Position numbers and translations under genes: made by a program. A stretch of 64,000 nt of DNA from positions 558,001-622,000 of the forward strand of contig JADANN010000462.1 in the NCBI GenBank assembly GCA_018806985.1. Direction: 5' to 3'. The notes beneath the pieces are model-generated. The model was given only the letters and a program-made list of their open reading frames with translations. It made no database searches and had not been told where the DNA came from. The DNA comes from Angiostrongylus vasorum. Its lineage: Eukaryota > Nematoda > Chromadorea > Rhabditida > Metastrongylidae. Of the stretch, positions 1-11,400 are shown in pieces. Position 1 is the stretch's first letter, and every line of letters starts with the position of its first letter.

Positions 1-923
1 TCATGGATATATCAAGTCAGTAATTCTTATTATCCTAGGCAAGCCTGGTTATAATTCGCGAACCTTGGAGGGAAGGAATTCGGTGGACCTTCTGCATAGG
101 ATCGAACCAGAAACAATGTAATTTCAAGGGTTCCCCCTGAACAATGTGCTAGATCCACCCTAAAACATACTATTAAGCAAAATGCTCCGCATCACTTATT
201 CATGGCAGAGTATTATGTGAAATACAACCACAACGATGCTTGCGAGTGACTACTGATAGCGCTGTTAGGGTAAAAAAAACTGGCTTAGAGAAAGGCAAAG
301 CAAGGATCTCATTCTTGCAGTAAGTAACACGCAAACCCCCCGAAAAGGATAAATGCGGTTAGAATCCTGCCAGGGTCTGAGTTTTGCAAATATCTAGGCA
401 AAAGTACTTATGAACTTGAATGACCAAGTAGTGTGTTAAAAGTATGAAGTAGTACGTATGTATTTTCTTCTGCATGGTTTTTCAAATACAAATAGATGAG
501 CCTTCTTCCATATGAAAAGAATTACCTTAGACTTTTTGATTAAGGCGTCAGGACTACAATTACCGTGATGCAATAAAACATGTTGGACGACCCCAGCTAC
601 CAAATTTGCCCGAGTTGTTTTCAAATTAATAATCTACCTATTCCATCAATAAACTATATTCTGAATTAGGACATTTCTACAGCAAAGCTTGAAGTGTTCT
701 ATAAGACCCCAGGAAAAAAATAATTGACCAAAAATTTCGGATTCTGCAACATCACTTGATAGTGGACAACAAGGCGTCTGTTAAATATATACTAGATGTA
801 GGACTGAAGCAAGCAAAAAAAGATTTTTGGACCATACCAGTTATGTCAGTGGAAGAGACACAGTCGGTACGGGGCAAAAATCTAAGCACGAATGTTGCAG
901 AAAAAAATCAAACGGAAAAACTC
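1..923. other. Repeat-derived sequence without a gene
   Basis: No coding exon with plausible splice sites is visible. Bases about 196-262 match the reverse complement of the S2 repeat tail (GGCAGAGTATTATG followed by AATACAACCACAACGATGC). Bases about 355-400 match the same tail in forward orientation (GAGTTTTGCAAATATCT). This suggests a decayed inverted S2 pair. The remainder is AT-rich and unassigned. Confidence 0.5.
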
Positions 924-1059
924 TAATCTACAAGTAGCTCGCGTAGTCACCAGTGGTAATCTACAAGTAGAAACTGTAATCTACAAGTAGCTCGCGTAGT
1001 CGCCAGTGGTAATCTACAAGTAGAAATTGTAATCTACAAGTAGCTCGCGTAGTCATCAG
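924..1059. repeat. 53-bp tandem repeat, about 2.5 copies
   Basis: Units begin at 924, 977 and 1030, an exact 53-bp period. Each unit contains TAATCTACAAGTAG twice, once followed by CTCGCGTAGTC and once by AAACTG or AAATTG. It is therefore a composite of a 33-bp and a 20-bp subunit sharing the same 14-bp start. Copies differ by only a few bases, so the array is young. No gene overlaps it. Confidence 0.9.
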
Positions 1060-1693
1060 ATCGTGGATTGAAGTATTAATCCTGGAACGAAGCATCGTAG
1101 CAGTAAAGTGAACGCTTTTTTTTAAAAACTTACTCGAAGCTCAACATCTGCGTTTTGTCCTCTTTTAAGATCGCTTCCCTGCAAACAGAGAAAGTTTGCT
1201 CAATTTGCATAGTCTCCCTAAATCCAATGATCTTACCCTGGCATCCTGAAGCGATATGTGAACGAGACAGTATCTTCATCCTGCTGAATGGTTTTGCGGA
1301 GAAACACAGCCTTAACGGGATGAACAATAAGCTCTTGAGATAACTGCGGCTATGCAACCACAGACCGTACAACCGAGACAAAATTGAACAACGCACCATA
1401 AAGTAGTGAAGTTAAGGAATGAACTTAACTGCAAACTAATCAATGCAAGTCTTCTCACACTGATATGGATACGAATCAGAAATACTATTCTGTACATGGA
1501 CCTTTCTGAATTGTTTTTCCATATCTCTAATCGGCCAATTTCAAGGAAGGTAGACGTTATCTGCACTAGTAGTGATTGAGGTTGAGATACTCAACAGTTC
1601 AACCACAACAGCGACTGTCTTTGTAAATTTCAATGTCGAAAAGATTCTCTACACTTTGGAACTTAGTTTTATTTGAAAAGACATAGATAGTCC

Positions 1694-1997
1694 CAATGAT
1701 AGGCGAGCGTGTATCTCAGCGCTTAGAAGTGCCCAGCAATACACACGTGTCGTTGATTCGATCCCACACCATCGGCGCAATCATCCCTCCGGTATCAGGA
1801 GATTAGTATCAGCTTTGTCTGGGAAGATAGCAGCATTGACTTGATACATCGCTAGGCTACTGCAAATCATTGTATAAGCCAGATATATGTATGCGTATTC
1901 AATCAACTCTTCGATGGTTGATGCAGTGAAGAAGATGCATGGCGCATCACTCAGGGATTGATTAACAACGAGAACCCTCATCGTTCTTTCATCTTTT
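1694..1997 (+). mobile_element. S1 SINE copy (tRNA-like head)
   Basis: The head contains a degenerate A box (TATCTCAGCGCTTAGAAG) and a B box (TTGATTCGATCCCAC). The body shares AGATAGCAGCATTGACTTGA and GGCGCATCACTCAGGGATTG with the S1 copies at 11.8, 17.7, 35.7 and 54.4 kb. A short direct repeat ATAGTCC occurs at 1687-1693 and 1998-2004 and may be a target-site duplication. Polymerase III-type SINE origin is inferred from the boxes. Confidence 0.7.
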
Positions 1998-2079
1998 ATA
2001 GTCCAAGCGCTTAGACCGAGGTATGTAAAATTCTCTATGTAGTTGACCTGGTAACCTATGCAAATGCATAGAAGAGCAA

Positions 2080-2530
2080 TAAGTAGAAGACCGCAACGCC
2101 AAAGATGTGAACGCGAAGTTTTGAATTCATCAGTCGGTTGATAGCTTCTCTGAGAGGTTCGAACGAAGCTCTTGATGTTGTCCTGAATACATTCTCTTCC
2201 ATCTTGAGTTCTCTATTAACTGGTTAACCTAGGTAAACGGAGGTATGGTCTCCGTAATCGTAGAGCCAGCGGTCTCAACATGTTCTCCATCATCCCGTAA
2301 ATTCTTCAAGAACTCGGTGTTCTTCAGATGCATTCACATTTCTTTCCTATGATATCCAAGAATCCCAAGTGCGTTTTCGTTTATGCGGATTGTATTCTAC
2401 GAGTCAATAGAGCCCGAAGCCTGCTAATCAACTGTTTAGGAAGTACTGAAAGGTGGAGGTCACTTGCAACAAATATGTTCCTCGTCTATGACGTAGAACC
2501 CCAACAAGCTACCCTAAAATATGTTCATTA
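2080..2530 (-). mobile_element. RTE-1 retrotransposon fragment (decayed)
   Basis: Read on the minus strand this matches two separated parts of RTE-1. The stretch near 2100-2170 corresponds to the region after the reverse transcriptase that encodes the GPLKEATDQL-like segment. The stretch near 2355-2395 (AGAATCCCAAGTG, then a GCGGATT segment) resembles the 60.4 kb copy. Stops and shifts are frequent, so it is a dead remnant. Confidence 0.55.
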
Positions 2531-2724
2531 AAAGCCGTTTATAACAGCGGAGAATGAATGATTCCCAGCACAACACTAGGAGTCGGCATCGTTGGTGCAT
2601 TGTAAATGATAGCATATCACGAATGGTATTTACTCCCTTAAATCACCAAACAATCGGATAAGACGTTTACAGCTGAAAAGTTCTGCACAGATACTAGATT
2701 TCACAATCCTTGTTTCCCACGCTT

Positions 2725-3335
2725 TAACATAAAAGTACTAAGAGGACTATGTCGATCGAGTCGTTCCTTATGGAATTTGATAAGTTCTGCAGAGAAGATC
2801 AAACCATCTACACGGCCATCGTCATTGGCGCCTTCAACGCGATGATTTATTCCAGGACAACGTCTGAACAACTTCACATAGGGTTCTAGGGATCGAAATT
2901 GAAAGAACAGTAATTATCTGAGTTCATAATGCATATCAAGAATCGAGAGAGTAAAGCGACCACATCGTCGCACTTCATCGAGTTAAAAGGGCCTTCGACT
3001 CAGTTGAGACCGAAGCGGAGATGGAAAGTCTGAACAGCCAAGTCCTCCGTACGTATATGTATAACATCTTCACAACCAGTATATCACCATTCTACAACGA
3101 CATAACAACATTATCATTGAAGTAAAGAGAGAAGGGACCCGACACTGTGGCATCATTTCATCAAACTTATTTACAGCCTCTCTCTAGAATGTCATATGGA
3201 GACTGGAATGGAACAATATAGAAGTGGGATCGATGGTCGGCAAAGTTAAACCATCGTAGATTTGAAGGTGATGTTGTCCTTGTAAAATCAAGCAATAGCC
3301 AGCCGTAAACGATACTGGGCATTCGGCTTCTACAT
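2725..3335 (+). mobile_element. RTE-2 retrotransposon fragment (decayed)
   Basis: TTCTGCAGAGAAGA and the following GGCGCCTTCAACGC correspond to the endonuclease region seen at 26.85 kb. Later blocks (TATATCACCATTCTACAACG, CGATGGTCGGCAAAGTTAAA) match the reverse-transcriptase core of the minus-strand copy at 31.7-31.9 kb. No long reading frame survives. The middle of the element is deleted. Confidence 0.6.
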
Positions 3336-3414
3336 CGTCCTTGAGCGGTCGGTTACTTTTTCATTCCTACATTCGTTTCTGATTTCGGTTTTAACATCTC
3401 TGCGAATTAACTAG

Positions 3415-6400
3415 TAGGAAGACCGAGCGAAGAATTCGTCGCCGAAAACACTCCTCCCTCTGATCCACATCGTGGTAAAGACCTGGATACGCCCTTGCAA
3501 GGTTACCTCAGGACTCCAGGGAGGACCAAGTTGCACGACCAGCAATAGGCCAGCCTCAGTACTCCGCACACTGGGTGCTCTCGTCTGTGAGGTCAGGCGG
3601 TGAGACGACCGGTGAGAGGCCAGAAAATCTTGGGTTAGGCAGGACGTCATTGGAACCGGATCTGACGAAGACACGCACGACACGCCATGGAGATGGTTTC
3701 TTACCATGCACGTATAATGCCAGAACACTCCACAGACGCCGATCTTCACGCCCTTCTTGTAGCCGCAGATCGCATTAAATTTCACGTGATCGCATTACAA
3801 GAAACAAAAAATAAAGAAGACCGACATACGCCAACTAAACAACGGGACCCTCGTGATCCGTGGAGAAAAGACCCCGTCACGAAATTTCGGCGGCGTAGGC
3901 TTTGTCGTCCACCCGTCCACTGTCCATCTCGCCGACTCATACGATATCCTTTCCCCTCGCATAGCCGTCTTCCGTCTTCAACTGTTGCATCATAAGAAGA
4001 TCAAAGAAGATCACTATCATCAACTGCTACTCACCGACCGACGCAGCTGATGAGTACGAATTAAATGCGTTCTACTATCAGTTGGAGGAAGTCATCCGCA
4101 ATGATAAAGCATATCATAAATTTGTTGTCGGAGACTTCAACACCAGAATAGGAAAGGCCAACGAGAGCGAATACAGGATTGGAAATTTTGGATTGGGAGA
4201 AAGAAATGAGAATGGGAAACCGTCTCGCAGGACTCCTGTCAGCAGCACATCTCTTCCCACGGAAACCCTTCTTTCCAGAAGAAAGAAAGCCTCCGCTGGA
4301 TATGGGAGTCTCCCTAACGGCATGACTCATGCGGAGATCGACCACATTTCTGACAAGCAGAAGATGGTGCCTACTTGACACATCGGTAATCCCGTCATTC
4401 TGTACTGGTTCCCGATCACCGCCTTCTTCGCGTGAAGATTCCATTCAGCCGCAAGCTGGAAAAGAACTCTCTTCATCGACTACGAAAAGAAAAAGTCTGG
4501 CTGTATACGACGAGAACATTCTGAACGAAGCCCTATCCAAACGTGACTGGCAGATTAAAGAAGACCCGACCGAAGACTACGAGCTGCTTGTCGAAGGACT
4601 GATAAGCTGTGCCGACTTCGCCTCAGTTCCTCAAGCAAGAAGCTCGGATCGCATCTCCTTCACTACTAAGGAGTTGCTCGAAAAGAGAAGGAAACTGAAG
4701 CTTGATCCTACTGCAACACGTTTGACATGGCTAGTAATAAATTCCAGCTGAAGAATAGCTTTGCAGGAAGATCTACAACGGTACAAGCAGAAGAAACTAC
4801 TGGAAGCAGCAGAAAAAAAAAGCAGTCTGAAAAAATGCCGTCGGGACTTGTGTGATTATAATGTTTCCGCTGTCAGCCCTGATGAACGAAGATGGGATCG
4901 TCAAAACTTCCGGCAATGATATGGAATTAATAGCGGAGACGTTCTACACCAACCTTTTCCGTTCCACAATCGCTGTCCCGAACACTAATATTCCCTGCTG
5001 GAGAAAAATCACCTGGAATTCTTCAGTCGGAGGTTCGAGTTGCGATAGAAAAGCATGAAAAATAGGCACAGCTCCAGGACCAGACAATGTCACCGCCGAT
5101 TTCCTTAGAGCAGGAGGCCACAATTTACATGTACTTCTCGCAAATCATATGACAGCCTGCCTTCAAAAGGAAAAAAATCCCAGACCAGTGGAGAACGTCG
5201 CGCACGGTTATCCTGCCCAAGAAAGGAGACCGAAGGGATCTTCGTAACTATCGTCCCATATGCTTGTTGATTGTACTCTACAAGCTCTTCACGAAGATTA
5301 TCCTCTTGCGCATATCAAGGACATTGGATGAGGCGCAACCAGTCGAACAAGCAGGATTTCGGAAAGGATTTTGCTGTATGGACCACATCCAAACCGTGTC
5401 CAGGGTCATCGAAGTTTGTCGGGAATACCACTTGTCTCTAGTCCTAACCTTTGTCGACCATGAAAAAGCGTTTGACAGTGTTGAAACGAATGTAATCCTA
5501 TCAGGGGTCGACAAAGCAGTGGACCCGTCCTATATAGAACTCTGTCCGACTGCTATCGGAATTGCACTACAAAAATGCAGCTTTTCCATCGACCCCTTAC
5601 CATACCCATAGAAAAAGGGTTCGACAGAGCGACACAATATCGCCAAAGCTGTTCAATGCCGCACTGCAGTGGATAATGAAAGTCACTCGATTGGGATGAG
5701 AAAGGCATACGTATTGATGGAAAATTCCTATCAAACCTTCGTTTTGCCGACGACATTGTCATCTTCTCAAGAAGTACTAGCGAAGCAAAGATGATGATCA
5801 ACGAGCTCAACGAAGCGGGGAAAAAGATCGGACTTCGCATAAATCGAAAGAAGACCCAGTTCATGAAAAACCCATGGTGCGAAGGCGAAAAAATTGAATT
5901 GGATGGCTCTCTCATTGCAGAGACCACCTCGTACGTATACCTTGGGCGATCAATGAACATGGAAAACAACATGAAGGAGGAAATAGATAGAAGAAGGAGA
6001 GCAGCTTGGGCCGCATTCGGGCCTCTCAAAGAAGCCACCGACCAACTGAAGGACCCGAAAATCCGCGCTCATCTCTTCGATTTTACGGTCCTCCCAGCGC
6101 TCTGTTATACTGCAGAGACGTGGGTTGATATTCCAACGACGTCAACATTGCTTCGCACTATTCACAGAGCGCTTGAGCGATGTCTTCTGAAATATAACCG
6201 GCACTCTCAATATCTAGCCGGAATGCGAAGCTCTGACCTTCGAAATCTGTCACATCTTCGAGATCCAGGAGATTACACATCGATAGCGAAACATAGATGG
6301 GCCGGTCACATAACGAGGAGAACAGACGACAGATGGACGAAAAAGAACAATAGAGTGGACTCCAAGAGCATGCAAACGTCCCCTAGGACGACCACCTACA

Positions 6401-6610
6401 CGTTGGGCGGACGTTCGTAAACAAAGTTAATCAGCTGTACCCGCAGCTGCAGTTGTTTTATAGATCACGGTACGAGACTCGCAAGCGCTACCATGCTCGA
6501 ACAAGACCACTACCATGGACTACGATTGCGAGAGAAAAGAACGAATGGCATATGTGCTGGGGTCCGCACAGCTCGTGAAGACGGTCCGTCCAAGAATTCA
6601 AGTAAATAAG
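3415..6610 (+). mobile_element. RTE-1 non-LTR retrotransposon, nearly full length but broken
   Basis: This is the longest RTE-like copy in the window. In order it shows an APE-type endonuclease ([19 protein letters not shown] near 3740-3810; [14 protein letters not shown] near 3887; GDFNTRIG near 4131), a linker, then reverse transcriptase (LPKKGDRRDLRNYRPICLL near 5214; AGFRKGFCCMDHIQTVSRV near 5350; LRFADDIVIF near 5735, the catalytic FADD box). A C-terminal domain with RHSQYLAGMRSSDL and WAGHITRRTDDRW runs to a stop at 6420. At least three frameshifts and in-frame stops separate these blocks, so no intact polyprotein exists. The 3' end carries GGGGTCCGCACAGC and ends in AAGTAAATAAGTAAA. 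No LTR is seen. The endonuclease plus RT order fits the RTE clade; clade assignment is from memory, not phylogeny. Confidence 0.85.
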
Positions 6611-8002
6611 TAAACGATACTGGCCGATTTCGACGGCGCATGTGGAGTGATCAGTATGATCCGAAACTTAGGGAAACTGTGTTCGTAAAGAACGGTTCGC
6701 TTCTGGATCAAATCTCCACGTTCTCTCATGCACGACCATTGGAAAGATCTCTGGTACTACCACGATGAAGCGCTGATTTTGTGGAACTGGGTTTGTCGTT
6801 CGGTGCTGCCAAGATTTCTTCTAAGACTCTAAAATTTGGAGCCATTTTCCAATGTCTTAAAGAATCGAATTTCAAACAGGATTTAAGGTGAGAACGAAAC
6901 TTTGAGGAAGTCGTACAAATCCGTAGAGCAGTGGCGCAATGTGGTTTATAAGGGTCTCAAGTTCTCAACTACTCAGGTGTTTTTATTTCTCTTTACACTA
7001 CCCGTCCACACATCTGTTGTGCGGATCCTAGCAATTCTTGCATTCAATTCGTTTCATCCCATCCATCAAACACGAATGTCTTCGGAAGTTTCGTGTGTGG
7101 CTTGGGCTGCTGCTCGAAGACTTCACCGTTTTCGCCACGAATTTCGTTGAATTCGGGTCTCTCTGGGAGTCGTGGAATAGCCAGGATAGAGCATTTCTAC
7201 ATGGACTGGAGGGCAAGAACTGTTCCTAGACAAATCTGGCACCAATTCCACAACCCAAACTGAATCAAAAGATTAGTCAATTCGATGCGTGGTCACATCA
7301 ACACGGTGTTCGTCATGAACGGCTCTATTATGGCTACACCACCAGTATTCAAAGTATTTCTGCATAGCTGTCGGTAATCGAGGAGCTAATTCAAGCCATG
7401 TGTCGAGCCTATTAAAATTGCTTTTGACCAATAGTTGGTTATTATTTCATTCTCAATCGCTGTGATAGACCATGTTTGTCTTAAGTAATGGAAGTGCATG
7501 AAAACTACGACATACAGTCCTTGTAGTCTTTCCTTCTGCTTATTCATGACAAATACAAAATCAGGAGATTGGAAACCGTCCTATTCATTGACAAATACTA
7601 CACCCCTTAGATAATACTAAAGCACTGGAAACTCAGTAGGTTATAGCTCAGAAGTCAACTATAACTCAAACTCCACCCTTTCCTCAAACGCCTCCTTCTC
7701 CCATGAGTTGTTCTGCACATCCGACCTATATAAAGTATTCTCATAATCAATATGGTATAGTCCCAACAGACTCATCGTGTGATCTTACTTTTCGACACAT
7801 GCAAAGCTATGGCGTTTACTGAAACATTTCCTTAGCGGTGAAAACGACTATGAAGTCTATAACCAACTTAAGCAGCGCGTCGCGGTTGTAAGAACTGAGC
7901 TGACTTCCTAGCAAAGCCTAACCACCTTTGATTGTTTAGTTTGGCACCAAAGCAAAAGAAAATAATAGACGATTCTGCCCGTTCCAAACCCAAATTAACA
8001 TA
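6611..8002. other. Intergenic region, nothing assignable
   Basis: Short open frames occur on both strands, but none shows a recognised motif, codon regularity or paired splice sites. The right end probably holds the cleavage region of the minus-strand hnRNP M-like gene: an AATAAA signal on the minus strand lies at 8008-8003, about 400 bp past its stop codon. Confidence 0.5.
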
Positions 8003-8410
8003 TTTATTTGACGAATAATAGCCCTACAGATAATTGAGATATAATAGCAAAAGGGTATATTAGACTAAACATGAGTATCTATAATAAAGAAATACAACGG
8101 AGTTTTGGCTTGTTGCGTCCGGTAAAAAACCATATTCGAGCAAACCTTTCTTTAAAACGGTGACAAAGTTTGAGACGAACAAAGCATTTACGGTTCAACA
8201 CTTGAAAACAGAGACAGAGAAGAAGAAAGAGAAAACACGGAACAACGATGGACAGAACTAAACGCTAGGTGAGACGATAAGGCCGTCTTACAACTACAAC
8301 CAACATAAGTTAAATTAAGACAAAATATAAAGTGTAACAAACAAGATTTGGAAAAAAAAAATTCAGAGTGTGAACGACTTTCGGAATTTTTTATGTTTTT
8401 AGACTAAGTC

Positions 8411-11400
8411 TTAGTGGACATACTCGACAGAAATGGTACGGCCTTCAACACTAGTCCCCGTTAGCGCTCCACGCATGCGTTCAGCATCTTGTATTAGAGC
8501 GAAGCGAATACGAGCAACACCAGCTGCAATCATTTCAACGGATTCTGCATCTCCAAACTGCTGAACTCTGTCACGCACAATTTGCCATGTATAGTCAGGA
8601 GGAAGCTTAAAGAACATTACGATACGGAGATCAGATCTGTGCCCTTTGCAAGTGCTCCACTCAAATTTGACAATAATAAACTAACATTTCTTATTATGAC
8701 GACCCTGCTCACGTTGAAGTTCATTCCAAATTGAGCATCGTCTGAAACAACTTAGAAATTGTACGGTATTTACTCACACTATGATATACCACATCCACAG
8801 TAACTTACCCCTTCTCGAATCGGCACCAGCATATGAATCCTCTGCAATTCAAACTATTACCATCCATACTAGATAAACAAGTGAACAAAAAATAATCGAA
8901 TACCTCTTCTACCTTCGAATCCACCAAGTGCAGACGAAAATGCGCCTACGGCAGAACCTGGTAAGTTAACAGTTGAAATATTATTACACTACATGTGAAT
9001 ATGAACTGCTACTACATGGGCCAATGATCATTTTCACAACAGTGAAAACCTCTCCACAAAGGCTCCCACCTAACCCTCCAAAACTCTGACCATTAGAAAT
9101 ATGAGATGTTAGCGAGTACGGAGTTGACTGGAAAGCTGTACCACCAGATATAACGCCGCTGTTCATTCCGAAAGATGGAAACTAAATATTAAAGTAATAC
9201 ACTATTAAAGAGCCAAAAATAACATATGCTACTTACAAAATACGTACTTTTAACTGGAAAAACCAAAATTTTCAACTTCAAATATACCTGAGTGGGCTGA
9301 GCAGTCACAGGAGCAACAGGAGCAACGGGAACTGAGGCATCACCACGAATACCTGCGACTACCGAAGCGATATCTGTGAGAGGTGCCCCATTAGCTCCCA
9401 ACCCAGCTCCAATACCCTCTAGTCCACGCGGAAGAGCACCCTCTCGAGCAGGCTCGTTCTAAAAGAAACTCGTTAGAACAATTTTTTACGTTTAAGTTCA
9501 TTAGCGATCCATACAGAGCAAAACTGCGTGATAAATAGTTAATAAACAAACCACCTTCTCGTATCTGTCCATTTTAACAACGAGAACGCGATCATACAAT
9601 TTCTGACCATGGAACATAGAAATTGCTTGAACTGCTTCAATTGGATGTGAGAACTGCAGAATGCAAACACCCTAAACAAGCGTATGACAAAAATAGAACA
9701 TGCTTAAGGTCCCAGGCTAAAATAGTGAAGTACAATGTTAACCTTGCTTTTCCCTTCTTTATCCATATGGAGATCCATCCAAACGATGTTACCCGCCAGG
9801 CCAAAGATTTCATAAATTCTACCAGTTCCGACGTTAAAGGACAGCTGCAAGAGTAAACTATTTTAACACTTTCGCAACAAGGATGACCTTTCATTAACTG
9901 ATAGAAACTCCTCGATCATTTTTCTAGGGCTCAGAACTTTATCGAGTGACAGAAGACACTGCTCGATCGCATTACTTGCATATCAAATTTCCGCAGTTTT
10001 CCTTCAAACTTTTATGTTTCGCAATTCAAGTTGGCGAAACATAAATGGTCCGGTCACGTAGTGAGAACAGATAATAGGCGGACGAAAAGAACTGTAAAGT
10101 GAACTCCATGAGGATGCAGGTGCCCCTAGGACGGCCACCTACGCCTTTGGCGGACATGCTCGTAACCAACATTCACCAGTTGTACTCACAGCTCCAGCTG
10201 TTTTACAGGACACGGTTTGAGACTCGCACCCTTAAGCATGTTCGAATAAAATCACCACCAAGGACGACGATTACGAGGAAAAAAATTGAATGGGAGATGT
10301 GCTGAGGCCTGCACAACTTGTGAAGGGGGACCATCCAAGTATACAATTACCGCTCAAACTTAAACACGTGTAGAACCAACTTTCAAAAAACTTATAACGA
10401 GACATAAAACAACGGGGAACACCATCGTGCCCTGTTCGACGAAATCCATGTCGTCCGTTTGCTTCCGTTTTCGAAATGTGGGCTTTCATACAATAAAATG
10501 GGAACAAATATACTTTACGGACTGTAGAAAGTCACAAATTTACCTTTTAGGTCCGAAAAATTTTCACTAACCTAGGATTTATTGCGGAAAATTTTTGCTT
10601 CAACTAGTAAAATTTACTATGATACCAGACATTTTGATGCAATGTTTGAAGCAGACAGCATTTTGTCATCGTATAACTCCTAAAGAGGTGACGCCATCGC
10701 CGGTATGGAGACTGGGCTTCCCACGTTCTGACCGTGATAGAAATCACTCCAATCTACATGTAAGAAATTAGCTTACAAAAGCAAAGTTATAACGTGGAGC
10801 CCAAGGAGCCCCTTTTCACTTCCCTTTTCTATGGAGGCATTTAGAGCACGAAGCGAGTTAAAAATCGAGATTTCGTAGGACAGGACACTACGGGACACTA
10901 GGACAAAGACCATGTACGTTTGCGGTTGCCTGTGTGGGACATGTTAATGTGTTAATGGGACAAGAGTAATTTCAACATGTTAATTCAAATTTCAAGTTCT
11001 TCGTAAAATTGAATTTCACACAGTTTTAAAATAGAATGAACATACCATAAAAACCATTTATACCTGCAGAGCGACAGTGTAAAATTCTATAGGACTACCG
11101 AGTTCCCATCTGCTCAGCTGTTCTTGCAACAGAAAAATTACCAGTTGTTATCAAAAAACCACAACCAAGTTTTACCGACAATCGGGAAAAATCGCTCCAA
11201 CGTCCCACATGGCTTCTTTCAAGTCAAAGTGAAAACAGTTATCTTTACAATCCAAATTCCAAAGAACTAATACAGGAAATTTCACCACAAAGATTTTCTA
11301 GAGAAGCATATTATGGATACAAAAAAACGTACGTTTGCGATGAAAACGCGATCACACAATGGTGGTTCGATGTTGTGTTGACGAAGAAATTCAGGACTCA

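Noticed and set aside
924..1059. CRISPR-like array
   Set aside because: The repeats are directly contiguous with no unique spacers, only about 2.5 copies, in a eukaryotic context.
5791..6420. A stand-alone 209-aa protein gene
   Set aside because: It is the C-terminal part of the RTE-1 reverse transcriptase, with upstream parts in other frames.
3415..6610. LTR retrotransposon or endogenous virus
   Set aside because: No terminal repeats, protease, integrase or envelope-like sequence; endonuclease followed by RT is the non-LTR order.
8590..8685. Extending the last hnRNP M exon upstream of 8605 (reading CKGHRSDLRIVMFFK)
   Set aside because: Phase does not match the preceding exon. Treating 8606-8685 as an 80-bp intron restores VVIIRN-LPPDYTW, the expected RRM3 start.
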